Below the pieces are notes generated by a model, which searched no databases, was not told the origin of the DNA, and saw nothing but the letters and a program-made list of their open reading frames with translations. From NCBI GenBank assembly GCA_049999725.1, contig JBNGIS010008502.1, positions 1 to 42,950 of the forward strand: a stretch of DNA of 42,950 bases. Reading direction: 5' to 3'. Both the position numbers and the translations under genes were made by a program. This stretch comes from Haplomitrium mnioides. Taxonomy: Eukaryota; Marchantiophyta; Haplomitriopsida; Calobryales. Numbering within the stretch: position 1 is the first letter of the stretch; each line of letters starts with the position of its first letter. Below are positions 20,786 through 30,506 of this stretch, in pieces.

Positions 20786-21202
20786 AAGGAGTATAAAGAA
20801 ATCGTCTGCGATGTTAAAGGGGTTGTTTGTGGATAGCAGAAAGGAAGACACATAAAGGAGGGAGGACAGATTTCTTAAATCTTCAATTGAAGTAGGTGAA
20901 CTCGAGCAAGGGGCTAGCAGGGATGGAGGTGGACTAGAGGGGCATTGGGATTCGCTGAGCAGGGAGCTCTAGAAGCTCAAGCGATCCAGGTGTACTCATC
21001 CTTGCGGGTGGACCAGCATCGGAGGTGGACTGATACTTGAAGAGGGAAGAAATTCTGGGTTGTCCTGAAATCGCAGAGGCTGCCAAAGGGGGATATTTGG
21101 GGTTGTCTCAGTGTTAACTGTGCAGGAGCACCAATCTCAAGAACGCTAGGGGCTTTTACGGTTTTCTCTCTCAAGGGAAGTCAAGAAGGAGTAGCTGCAT
21201 TC

Positions 21203-21385
21203 ATGCCCGCGCACGGTGTAAGAAGATCCATCGAAGCTTCAAGGTGGAGTGGGTGGCCAACAGTCGAGAGGATTGTCTTCCAGAGGTGGAAGTTAAACAA
21301 GACCTCTTCTGATCTTGAGGAAGTCAAACCATGGCTTCTCGCGAGGGAAGGTAAAAAGACTATCTGGAAAAGGGTGCGTGAGTAG
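21203..21385 (+). CDS. LTR-resident open frame C, function unknown
   Basis: The frame is open from 21041 to 21385 (115 codons) with the first ATG at 21203. Both LTR copies keep the same frame open over this length and end at the same TAG (here 21383-21385). Residues include KGDIWGCLSVNCAGAPISRT, VAAFMPAHGVRRSIEASRWS and GWPTVERIVFQRWKLNKTSS. It has balanced composition, no known domain, and no ATG in the first half. It may be coding relic or chance. Between this frame and the LTR end (21386-21956) I see only LTR sequence. Confidence 0.3.
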   Translation: MPAHGVRRSIEASRWSGWPTVERIVFQRWKLNKTSSDLEEVKPWLLAREGKKTIWKRVRE

Positions 21386-21966
21386 AGGAAGGATGTGTCA
21401 CTAGAATCGTGAGACTCAAGAGAAGGTTGGAATTGCTGGAATAAAGAGCAGGAGTGCAAGAGAGGCAGTAAAGATCGGATCTTAGGAAAGTCAGAGGAAC
21501 GCCGACGGAGTGTGTGGTGTTGTGTATGTAGGGTGTAGTTAGTTTTGTCTTATGTTTGTAATTACTGTAAAGGAGATTTCAGATCTGAAGTGAACAGGAT
21601 CCCAGTTCAGCAAGAATCCAAGAATCAGATTCAGAGGGTAAGGGGGACAGATCCCTGTATAATCAGATATCAGGACTTGATCATGCATTGTAAAAATTTG
21701 AGTCTGGATCCTACTTAGGATCAGTAAAATCCACTTCGGAATTTGATCAGAGACGTTTTTGTGGTGTGTATGAATGTGTGAATAGAGAATTGAACAAGGA
21801 GAAAGGTCAGTAAGGTGAGAAGGAACATCCTTAAGACCTAAAAGTGATAACTTGCAGCGGGGCCATCTCATAAAAGAACCTGAACCCCATAAAAGTCAGC
21901 CTTTTCCTTCCAAAGAGCAGTCTTTGGAGGTTAACGACCGAAGGAGGGGACTGACATGCATTTTTT

Positions 21967-21983
21967 TGGCGCTAGAAGGAGGG
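21967..21983 (+). promoter_or_regulatory. primer-binding site of the non-autonomous element
   Basis: TGGCGCTAGAAGGAGGG starts 10 bases after the LTR end (21956). It matches the gypsy-1 site at 16 of 17 positions. The tRNA primer was not identified. Confidence 0.82.
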
Positions 21984-22068
21984 CAAAAGGTTTGAAAAAA
22001 CCTGAGACCAACCCGGAACCAAGTTATCATATCTCAAAAGAGGTGAAGTTTTCCTCCATAGTCCGGGA

Positions 22069-23373
22069 ATGGGCCATAACCGTGCACAAATGAAAAGACG
22101 GGCTAAGTATGTGTCGGAATACTCTTGTGATAGTTCAAGTAGCGATGGGGATACAGAAGAGAGCTCTGACAGTGACTCCGATAGCAGCAGTTCTGATGAT
22201 CAGAGATCTTCAAGAAGGAAGAAGTAGAGAAAAGAGCGAAGGATCAAAAAGACTGCCAAAGAAAAGGAAGCTCGCTTAGCAGAATTGAGTGCAAAGATGG
22301 AGGTAATGCAGGCCCTTCTTGCGAGCATCACGCCGAATCTAGAGGGAGTTGAACAAGCAGATGAATAGGTCGCAACCGGACCACCAAGAAGGATCGTTAT
22401 GGTATGCTGGAATTGTGGTCAGCCTGGACACGTTTCCTCCAACTGCCCGGAACCATGGGGGCAGAAGTATGAGTATCCAATTGCAACACATCCCCAGTCT
22501 GGGGAGGAGGAAGCAGTTTGGACAAAGGAGGAAACCTATGACTCAGAGGATTGTTTTCAAACAAGGGCCAAAGCAAAACCCAAGCCTCAATAGAAGAGCA
22601 AGGGCAAGAAGCGGCGAAAGGCTAAGAAGGGTGCGAATCACGAGTGGTCACCTATAAGCGATTATGAATACGAGATGGAAGACCCCACCTGGTTCCACCC
22701 GACACAACCAGAAGAGAAAAGACAATTGGTTGGTGTCTAGGAAGCGACTCATGAGGAGGAGACAAACGAGGAGAACCTACAACATGTCCTGGAACTGCAA
22801 TCGCTAAGCGATCTAAATGAGCTCGAGGACGCGGGAACAGCCTTGGTAGCAATGCAAAATCTTACTCCTTGTCTGGTTTGAGCTAAGGCGGAAGAATCAA
22901 AGCTAGAAGAGGGAGGATCCACCATCATGTTAGGGGATCAAGGAAGGGCTCAATTGGCGCAGGAAAGGGAGTATGCAGCTGGACTTCATCCCTTGCAAGA
23001 CGAGGAACCCTTGCAAGGCCCATGTCAGTGGAGCCCTGAATCCGAGCTCAAAGGGGAGTTGACATCTATGTACCCGGTTGAAGGCAATTATGACGTGCAA
23101 ACGCCAAGTGTCATCGAGTTAGAGCCTCCTCAACTGGCGGAAGGCACATTAATCGAGGTAAGCAACTGCAGCTCGGAGGATCCGGAATTATCGAAAGCTG
23201 AACCCGATTTCAATTTTGAGAGAGAGCTCACCTTAAGCCAGCAGAAGGATCTTGCTGACAAGGAAGAAATTGTTACAGGCATCCTCGCCATCAACGTTGT
23301 ATATACTTGTAATTTCATAGGCCCTGTGTGCAGTACCTATGTTTACGTTTGTTGTGTCAGTTGTTCTCTGTAG
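22069..23373 (+). pseudogene. gag-like protein of the non-autonomous element
   Basis: One frame runs from before ATG 22069 to 23373 with no frameshift, interrupted only by TAG 22225, TAG 22366, TAG 22591, TAG 22738 and TGA 22879. The order is a Ser/Asp/Glu-rich acidic segment (about 22125-22200), a Lys/Arg-rich segment, a heptad-like helix (LAELSAKMEVMQALLASI), an intact CCHC knuckle CWNCGQPGHVSSNC (22405-22446), a basic Lys-rich stretch (22570-22640), then a long acidic C-terminal part (22927-23373). The acidic, basic, helix and knuckle modules match the gypsy-1 gag C-terminal half. The Retrotrans_gag domain present in gypsy-1 is missing. If made, it could bind RNA but not form a normal capsid alone. 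Confidence 0.82.
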
Positions 23374-23722
23374 GTGTGTGTTGTGAGTACCCCGAGGCCA
23401 AGGGAGAAGGGCAAGCTGAGGAATCCCTGGTCTACGGGTGATTCCACGACTCAGAAGGGAATGTAGCAAGGTATATCGCTGCAAGAATCCTGCATCCCCC
23501 TCGAACCAAAATAGGGAGACATGACTTTTGTATGGGACCCAGAGAAGCTTTGAAGTGGGTAAGTACATGCGTAGTTGTGTGAGTTTTCGAGTGAGTATGT
23601 GTGGGTGCGTGAGTTTGTAAAAGAACACTCCGTCAAAATTTTGAGACTAGAAGCACCACATCGGATTATAGGAAACCAGGCAGAGAAAGAGGGGGTATGT
23701 TCGCGAGGGCGCTTCACAATTC
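23374..23722 (+). other. untranslated 3' internal spacer
   Basis: From the gag-like stop to the PPT. A GTGTGT/GAGTATGTGTG-rich stretch lies at about 23575-23620. No frame or match. Confidence 0.65.
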
Positions 23723-23734
23723 AAAGGGGAGTTA
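23723..23734 (+). promoter_or_regulatory. polypurine tract of the non-autonomous element
   Basis: AAAGGGGAGTTA directly before TGTCAG at 23735; parallels the gypsy-1 tract at 4345-4358. Confidence 0.82.
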
Positions 23735-23911
23735 TGTCAGCCAGTGGAACAGGGGCTAACGCGGTTTACAAGGAACCAGAAGCGGCAACAACAATTTTTC
23801 TCCATTCTAAAGTGGTAAGATAATCTAGAAGCAACAGAATAACTCTAATCGGAAGCTAAGCACATGTTACTTCATTCTTCCGATCCGAAGTAGCGGAATC
23901 GGATTCATAAT

Positions 23912-24315
23912 ATGAAGGAAGGGGGCAAGAGCTACAAATGTCAGCGCCAGGAAGACCAGAAAGGAAGGGATGGGAAGAGTGGGGGAAGACGAGGCAGGGC
24001 AAAGGGGATCGGGAGAGCAGAGGAGAGTGGCAATGGAGTGTTAGGCCGAGAAGACCACATGATGAGGTTCAAGGGAGGTCGCGCGTCAGCAGAGCAGGGG
24101 AGGAAGCCATAACCAAGGATAACGGGTCGCTCAACAAGTCAAAACGCGGATTCAAGGTAGGGGACAAGGGCGACATGCATCGGGGAGAAACGATAGCACT
24201 AGAGATCGGGGGACGCCTCTTTCTCCACGTTAACACAAATGCTTTCCCGCAGTCCGAAGTCCTCTCGAAAGAGGAAGAGTGGGAGTCCGATGCAAGTATC
24301 GGAAGAAGTTCATAA
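23912..24315 (+). pseudogene. 3' LTR copy of open frame A, disrupted
   Basis: ATG at 23912, 177 bp into the LTR exactly as in the 5' LTR. The frame stops at 24110-24112 (TAA after GRKP). The C-terminal half continues in another frame to 24315 with the same ending (EEWESDASIGRSS). One indel separates the halves. Confidence 0.45.
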
Positions 24316-24853
24316 GAAGGTACAACCAAACAAACATCGGAACCAAGCCTTCTTAAGTGGAGAGACCTGTTAAAGGGGTTCCGCTTGATCCCCCGGTGTG
24401 GGGAGGACCGGCTAAGTTGGATCCGATCAGCCTTCCTATATGGGTTCCCCACTTAACAGGGATCCGTGAAGGAAGATCCGACGGGTCCGAAGTGATGGCA
24501 AAGCGGCAATTGACGAATTGAAGACTGGTCACTATTACGGTGGCAGGGAGGATTCCTTAAGGCAACGACGAAGCTAAGCAAGAAGGATGAAATAGCGACA
24601 GATCATAGTTACGGACTCTGGAACTCTGTGGAGAGCTACGGAAACGTGGCAGTCCCACTGCGCTTCACGGATTAAGGGACACGTGGCATTCCTAGGGAGT
24701 CTGCGGGACTTAGCGGAAAATGGGGAAGCCCCAAGTAAACGGGTTCCAATTAGCCTCCCTAAGTGGGGAGACCACTTAAGGTGGATCCGTATGGAAGCCC
24801 TACTGGAGACCAAAGAAGCGGATGCAAAATAGTGACTTATCATGGGCCCAAAC

Positions 24854-26022
24854 TGTGAAGGTATGGGATAGTTTTGTGAAGATTTTATTGTGCTTAAACC
24901 CCTATCATAGCATGGGATGCACTTTGATGAAGTATGGAGAAGACTTAGAAGTTATTAGGAGAAACTTAGATTTGATCGGTTTTCTTTAATATGTGTAGAA
25001 TTGAGTACAGAGTAAATTTTGTTCTTATTAGAAATGTTTAGAGACTTATATTTAATACAGAGATATAATAGGGCTTAAGTAATTAGTACCAATTTACAGA
25101 AGTGAAAAAGCGCTTGTAAACCAGAAGTTAAAATCGGTCAAAGTTACAAAAATGAGCTGCGGAAAAGTAAAAATAGAGAGTATCTACAAATTATAAAATA
25201 AAAATACTATTATATGAGTAAAAAGCTTACTTGACAAGATTTCTAAAAAGGTATAGTACAGGCAAATTGACTTAGTATTAATGATTTTATAGAGATTCTT
25301 CTAGAATAGACTAAAGAGGAGAAAAGTCAAGAAAAGTCAATTTGTTCTTTGACTTATTCTTTGAGAAAATCTCGAAGAATCATCTTAGGAATTGTTTGTA
25401 GGGACAAATACAAGGTAGCAAAGTCTTGGACCAATTGTTGAGATTCTTTGACAAGAGAAGCTCCAAATGAGAAGCTTCTTCTTGAAGAAGAAAACAAAAG
25501 GTGGAGATACTTGAAGAGCACTTGTAGGAATTAATAATTAAAGAGATAACCACCATAGATTCTTTACCTAGGGTGATAGAATATTTAGTTTTACTCATAG
25601 TAATTATCTAGACTAGTATATAAGGAGGAGGAGAAGAGAGGAGAAGGGCTTGAGTTTGGACTTGGTTTTCATTTGGAGATTTAAGATTTGAGAGTTGTGA
25701 GAGACCTTTGGAGAAGCGCTTGGAAGAGCTCTTGGAGGAGTTACTTTGAAGACTCATTGGAGGGCAAGCACTTGAGGAGTAGTCTTTCATAGAGTGAGGA
25801 GTGTGTTGAGAGTTAGAAGGGTGAGAGCAAGAGTGATTTGTGTGAGAGCATTTGGAGTAAAGAGTAAGGATTTCCACAATATTTTTGTGTTGAGTATTCT
25901 TCCTTTGTAGATTTTGTTGTGTATTGATGATTGCAGCCACACTTCAACCCACCTCTCATATTCAATGTGCACTCAACATCAAAGTCACATGAGGAGAAAC
26001 CGGCGAAGCCTCTAGCTTCACA
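24854..26022 (+). mobile_element. solo-LTR-like insertion (1169 bp) in the 3' LTR
   Basis: Absent from the 5' LTR, where the matching sequence is continuous around 19645. The insert has 7-bp inverted ends TGTGAAG and CTTCACA with TG...CA termini, an AT-rich first half, and TATATAA at 25617-25623 followed by a GA-rich leader. These are LTR features. No internal region or second LTR is present. The target duplication is unclear: caaac on the left (24849-24853) against a near match cagac three bases beyond the right end. The family differs from the other LTRs here. Confidence 0.68.
25617..25623 (+). promoter_or_regulatory. TATA box in the inserted solo LTR
   Basis: TATATAA in AGTATATAAGGAGG, about 765 bp into the 1169-bp insert. 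Confidence 0.55.
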
Positions 26023-26256
26023 TGCCAGACATAGAGCGAGCAAGGCAAAACACTGATATATCACTGATCCGGCAAAGCGGCGGAAAGTTCGACAAGGTAT
26101 GGTCTGAAAGTTCGAAGGGGATCCACGGGGAGTCTGCATAGTTTCTATATCAAGCAAAGCAAAGAGATAGCGAAAAAAACCTATGTTCTTATTGCGAGCA
26201 GGTTCTGAAGCGGCGACAAAAGGTATCATTCTTACTTGGCGAATGAATCATTTGAC

Positions 26257-26641
26257 GGATGACGTGGTGCTCCAGTGTGGTCCGAGGGTATTTACGGGTC
26301 TTTGACGGATGACGTGGCGCTCCACTATGGTTCAAGGGTTCCTGCGGGTCAGCAACGAGTCAACTACAGAATCCGGTCAAGGTGATGGTCCCCCTATCCC
26401 TTTGCGGGGCAGCGTCGGACGACGTTGCGACAGATGATGTGGCATTCAGTGGTGGTCCGAGGGTTCCTACGAGTCAACGACGGGTCAAATACGGAATCAG
26501 GTCAATGCGACGGTCCACTTACCCTTTTGCGGGGCGGCGGCGGACGGCGCTGTGTGGATGACGTGGAAGGCATGATTCGTGGCAACCTGTGGAGTTGCGA
26601 GGGCGATGGGGAAGTTTTGAAGGAGCTTGCAGATGACGTGG
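26257..26641 (+). promoter_or_regulatory. array of GATGACGTGG motifs in the 3' LTR
   Basis: GGATGACGTGG at 26257-26267, 26307-26317 and 26556-26566; GATGACGTGG at 26632-26641; a decayed copy GATGATGTGG at 26433-26442. ACACGTGGC is at 24679-24687. Spacing equals that in the 5' LTR. Where the two LTRs differ inside a motif, the change is a C to T or G to A in the ACGT core. Confidence 0.55.
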
Positions 26642-26763
26642 CCTTTGTCTTCAAAATCACTTGCGGATTGCGCCTTCTTCAGATTCAGAGATCAAGGCTT
26701 TTCAGATTATTCTCTCCCTCTCTTCTTCTTGGAATTCTTCTTCGGATCTAGCTCAACTTTACC

Positions 26764-26961
26764 ATGTCGGATCGCCCTCCTCGGCTGCGACTAACTCTAC
26801 AACGTATCGCGACATCAGATGGATCATCATCGGGGTCACGCAGGAACACTTCCGGAATCTACGACTTCGGGGATGTCGAGCCCTACTCTTCTGATTTGAA
26901 AGTGCAAATCAACGCCGAGCTAATCTACACCATGATCAGGAGCTCCGAGCACAGTCTTTGA
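26764..26961 (+). pseudogene. 3' LTR copy of open frame B, truncated
   Basis: Keeps the ATG (TTTACCATGTCGGATCGCC) but stops at TGA 26959-26961, where the 5' copy has CGA. Together the copies indicate an ancestral frame of at least 114 codons with an ATG start. Confidence 0.45.
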
Positions 26962-27601
26962 CCAAGTGCCAGCTTTGCACCCTGTCCGCGCCAAGGGCAT
27001 CTTCGGGGATTCCATGAGATTTTTGGGACGACAGTTGAGAACCTTGGGTTAACTGCTTCAGTTAAGTCGTTGCTCGTACTTGCCAGGTGTCACCCCGACG
27101 TTGCTTAACAAGATTAACTGCCGAATGCGGGAAACAGGAAGGCTTCAGCAAAGTAAGCAAGGAGTATAAAGAAATCGTCTGCGATGTTAGAGGGGTTGTT
27201 TGTGGATGCAAACTTGCAAGTCGTGAGAACGATAGCAGAAAGGAAGACACACGAGGGAGGGAGGACAGATTTCTTAAATCTTCAATTGAAGCAGGTGAAC
27301 TCGAGCAAGGGGCTAGCAAGGGTGGAGGTGGACTAGAGGGGCACTGGGATTCGCTAAGCGGGGAGCTCTAGAAGCTCAAGTGATCCAGGTGTACTCATCT
27401 CTGCGGGTGGACCAACATCAGAGGTGGACTGATACTTGAAGTGGGAAGAAAATCTGGGTTGCCCTGAAATCGGAGAGGTTGCCAAAGGGGGATCTTTGGG
27501 GTTGTCTCAGTGTTAACTGTGCAGGAGCAGCAATCTCAGGAACGTCAAGGGCATTTCAGGTTTATTCTCTCAAGGGAAGTCAAGAAGGAGTAGCTGCATT
27601 C

Positions 27602-27784
27602 ATGCCCATGCACGGTGTAAGAATATCCATCGAAGCTTCATGGTGGAGTGGGTGGCCAACAGTCGAGAGGACTGTCTTCCAGAGGTGGAAGTTAAACAAG
27701 ACCTCTTCTGATCTTGAGGAAGTCAAACCAGGGCTTCTCGCGAGGGAAGGTAAAAAGACTATCTGGAAAAGGGTGCGTGAGTAG
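27602..27784 (+). CDS. 3' LTR copy of open frame C
   Basis: Same open stretch (27440-27784) and same terminal TAG as in the 5' LTR; first ATG 27602. It differs from the 5' copy by a handful of residues. Function unknown; it may not be a gene. Confidence 0.3.
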   Translation: MPMHGVRISIEASWWSGWPTVERTVFQRWKLNKTSSDLEEVKPGLLAREGKKTIWKRVRE

Positions 27785-28357
27785 AGGAAGGACGTGTCAC
27801 TGGAATCGTGAGACTCAAGAGAAGGTTGGAATTGCTGGAATAAAGAGCAGGAGTGCAAGGGAGGCAGTAAAGATCGGATCTTGGGAAAGTCAGAGGAACG
27901 CCGACGGAGTGTGTGGTATTGTGTATGCAGGGTGTAGTTAGTTTTGTCTTATGTTTGTAATTACTAGAAAGGAGATTTCATATCTGAAGTGAATATGATC
28001 CCAGTTCAGTAGGAATCCAAGAATCAGATTCAGAGGGTAAGGGGGACAGATCCCCTGTATAATTCAGATATCAGGTCTTGATCATGCATTGTAAAACTTT
28101 GAGTCTGGATCCTACTTAGGGTCCCTGAAATCCACTTTGGAATTTGATCAGAGATGCTTATGTGGTGTGTATGAATGTGCGAATAGAGAATTGAACAAGG
28201 AGAAAGGTCAGTAAGGTGAGAAGGAACATCCTTAAGACCTGAAAGTGATAATTTGCAGCAAAGCCATCTCATAAAAGAACATGAACCCCGTAAAAGTCAG
28301 CCTTGTCCTTCTAAAGAGCAGTCTTTGGAGGTTAACGACCGAAGGAGGGGGCTGACA

Positions 28358-28362
28358 CCATA
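28358..28362. repeat. target site duplication ccata (right)
   Basis: Exact copy of 18524-18528. Confidence 0.9.
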
Positions 28363-30150
28363 AGTTCAGGGCTTGACTCGTTGATACAAAGGGATGCTTT
28401 TGGGGCCATAATCCCTACACTAACAAATATGCACCTGACTAGCTACAAATTCATATTTTTTCAAGAAGAAGAATGCAAAAGAAGAGGTCATCAGAAATAA
28501 GGTAAGGCTGGTTGCAAAGGGCTATACCCAGATCCATGGCCGTGATTTTGACATGACCTATTCACCAATGATAGATACCATCACATATTGCTTTATGACA
28601 GTATTTGTGATTGAACATGGCTTGGTAGTGCACACACTTGAGGTCATAACAGCTCACTTATATGGTATGTTGGATGCCAAAAGTTATACGAAAGCCCCCT
28701 TGAATTGACTAAAAGAGTGACATTCTATATTAAAGAGGTGAAAGAGGGCAATGCTGGACCAGACTTGCAATCTAGAGTCAAACAAAAGGCTCCTATTCAG
28801 CATGTACATGCGCACATTACCAAAGATGGACCTTTAGTCCCATCAAGAAAGAGTTCACTTTATACACTAGATTGTGAGCCTTTAGTCCCAAAAAATTAGA
28901 GTGCACTTTATACACCAGATCATAGACCTTTAGTCCAGAACAAGAAGAATAACGTGTTGTACACACAACAAAGAAACAAGTGACAAGAGACCGGCTTTGT
29001 ACAATAGCCTTTTGGTGAGATTAAGAAAACTTGAAGTTAATTGGCTATCTTGGTCCTACACTCCCTATATGGAGTAAAACAGAGTGGGAGGACTTGGTGT
29101 AAAAAATTTCAAGTAGAAATGCTTAGATTGGATTTTGTTAACAATGAAATTGCTCCATGTTTATTTCTTCTAAAGCAATATAGAACATAGTTTGTGATAG
29201 TCGCATTGTATCTAGATGACATCAGTATATTTGGAACTACATAGCTGGTAGCCTAGATCATTACTATTCTCAAAACTATTTTTGAAATGAGAGACATTGG
29301 ACAACCCACATTATGCTTGGGTATACAATTTGAATATCTACCCATTGGAATTTTGATAAGTCAGTTCGCATATACGACAAAAGTACTGCAGCAACTCAAC
29401 ATGCAATATGCTCACCTAGTGAGCACACCCATGGAGTTGAGATCTCTGAAACTCAGAAAATAAATGTTTAAGAATCAATTCGAGCACGAGGCCATATTAG
29501 GCCTAGAAAAGCCATGTCTTTTGATGATTAGAACTCTGATGTGTTTGGCAAATCAAACTAAACCAAATATTCCTTTGTGGTTAACTTGTTTGCCTGCCAC
29601 AATTCTCAGCCCACCATTCGACATTAGAATGGAATCAAGAGAATATTTCAATATTTGCAAGGAACTCCTGATATGGGACTCTTCTTTCCAAAGATTTCAG
29701 ATTATATGTTGAGAGGATATGCAGATGCAGGCTAACTATCTGACCGAGATGATTCCAAATTTCAGACTAGATATGTGTTTCTTGAAGGTACCACAACAAT
29801 CCCTTCAAAGAGTTCCAAGCAAACCATCACAAAAACTTCCACTAATCATTAAGAGATTATAGCTTTATATGAAGCCAACCGACAATGTATATGACTACGT
29901 CAACTCATTGACTTTACAAACCACATCACAAAAAAGCCATTGAAACAGTCACCAACCATTATATATGAGGACAATAAGCCATGTGTTGACGAGATTGCTC
30001 AAGGTTTCATCAAAGGAGAACGCATTAAACATATAGATCCAAAATGTTTCTACACGCACGAATAACATGGAGATAAAATTCAAGTAGGCTGGATTCAAAG
30101 CAAGATCAACAAAGTAGATTTAGAGAAGAACATGATTCATCACCAATAGG
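28363..30150 (+). pseudogene. copia-2 reverse transcriptase and RNase H
   Basis: Recognisable blocks include RNKVRLVAKGYTQIHGRDFD (about 28490-28550), MTYSPMIDTITY, GMLDAKSYTKAPLE, then a rearranged stretch without clear RT sequence (28740-29130). Further RT blocks are IVALYLDDISIFG in part (YLDD region near 29205-29225), MRDIGQPTLCLGIQFEYLPIG (29290-29350) and GIKRIFQYLQGTPDMGLFF over two frames. RNase H blocks are RGYADAG, KSSKQTITKTSTNH, EIIALYEANRQC, IIYEDNKPCVDEIAQGF and ERIKHIDPKCFY. Many stops and small shifts are present. The usual block between the first RT motifs and the YxDD box is partly replaced by a repeat of PLVPSRKSSLYTLD-like words (28820-28940). Confidence 0.85.
28820..28945 (+). 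repeat. short tandem repeat within copia-2 RT
   Basis: The word GACCTTTAGTCCCATCAAGAA...TTCACTTTATACACTAGATTG recurs in three imperfect copies, with CCTTTAGTCC at 28831, 28879 and 28927 (spacing 48 each). It is a local amplification inside the decayed gene. Confidence 0.75.
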
Positions 30151-30506
30151 TTCAAAAATCAATGGTCTTTCAAATTACAGACCAGAGGTTTTTTATTGGA
30201 TGACAAATTTCATATATCCAGCAAACTCCACCAACTTTCATATATCCAGCAGTTCTAATCTATTTAGATTTCATTCTATATTCTCAAATGATATGCATAT
30301 ATTTTCAATTAAGTATATTTATTTCAGAATAGATTGAACCCACATCGTACATGTGGTGGCCCTCTTTCCCTCAAAAGAAAGGAGGGGGGTTTTAATGAAG
30401 CTACACATCTATAGGTACCATCTTTGAGTTACACGGGTTACATGATACTACGAGTTAGAATCCTATTATTTGTGGTTGTATTTTATTATGACATTTCAAA
30501 ACAGCC
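30151..30506 (+). other. copia-2 3' untranslated region
   Basis: No gene. Contains a purine run AAAAGAAAGGAGGGGGG (about 30374-30390) well before the PPT and a local duplication of CATATATCCAGCA (30210 and 30238). Confidence 0.6.

Larger units (their letters stand above)
18529..21956 (+). repeat. 5' LTR of the non-autonomous element (3428 bp)
   Basis: Starts TGTCAACTAGTGG, ends GGAGGGGACTGACA. It aligns end to end with 23735-28357 once the 1.17-kb insertion there is removed. From left to right it holds a purine-rich open frame (18706-19110), an ACACGTGGC site (19474-19482), a row of GATGACGTGG motifs (19883-20264) within 125-bp tandem modules, a CT-rich run (about 20337-20367), an open frame (20390-20734), a splice-donor-like site (20780) and another open frame ending at 21385. 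Confidence 0.93.
18529..28357 (+). mobile_element. complete non-autonomous gypsy-type LTR retrotransposon with 3.4-kb LTRs
   Basis: Two LTRs (18529-21956 and 23735-28357) begin TGTCA and end TGACA. The outer ends are flanked by perfect 5-bp duplications ccata (18524-18528, 28358-28362). The internal region (21957-23734, 1778 bp) has a PBS, a gag-like frame with a CCHC knuckle, and a PPT, but no protease, RT, RNase H or integrase, so movement needed enzymes from elsewhere. Gypsy-1 shares its termini, PBS, leader and gag modules and is the best candidate helper family. By eye the first 380 bases of the two LTRs differ at roughly 7 percent, so the insertion is old. The LTRs make up two thirds of the element even without the later insertion. 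Confidence 0.93.
23735..28357 (+). repeat. 3' LTR of the non-autonomous element, with a 1.17-kb insertion
   Basis: TGTCAGCCAGTGG to GGAGGGGGCTGACA. Total length is 4623 bp, or about 3.45 kb after removing 24854-26022, in agreement with the 3428-bp 5' LTR. It carries the same motif and open-frame modules as the 5' LTR. Confidence 0.93.
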
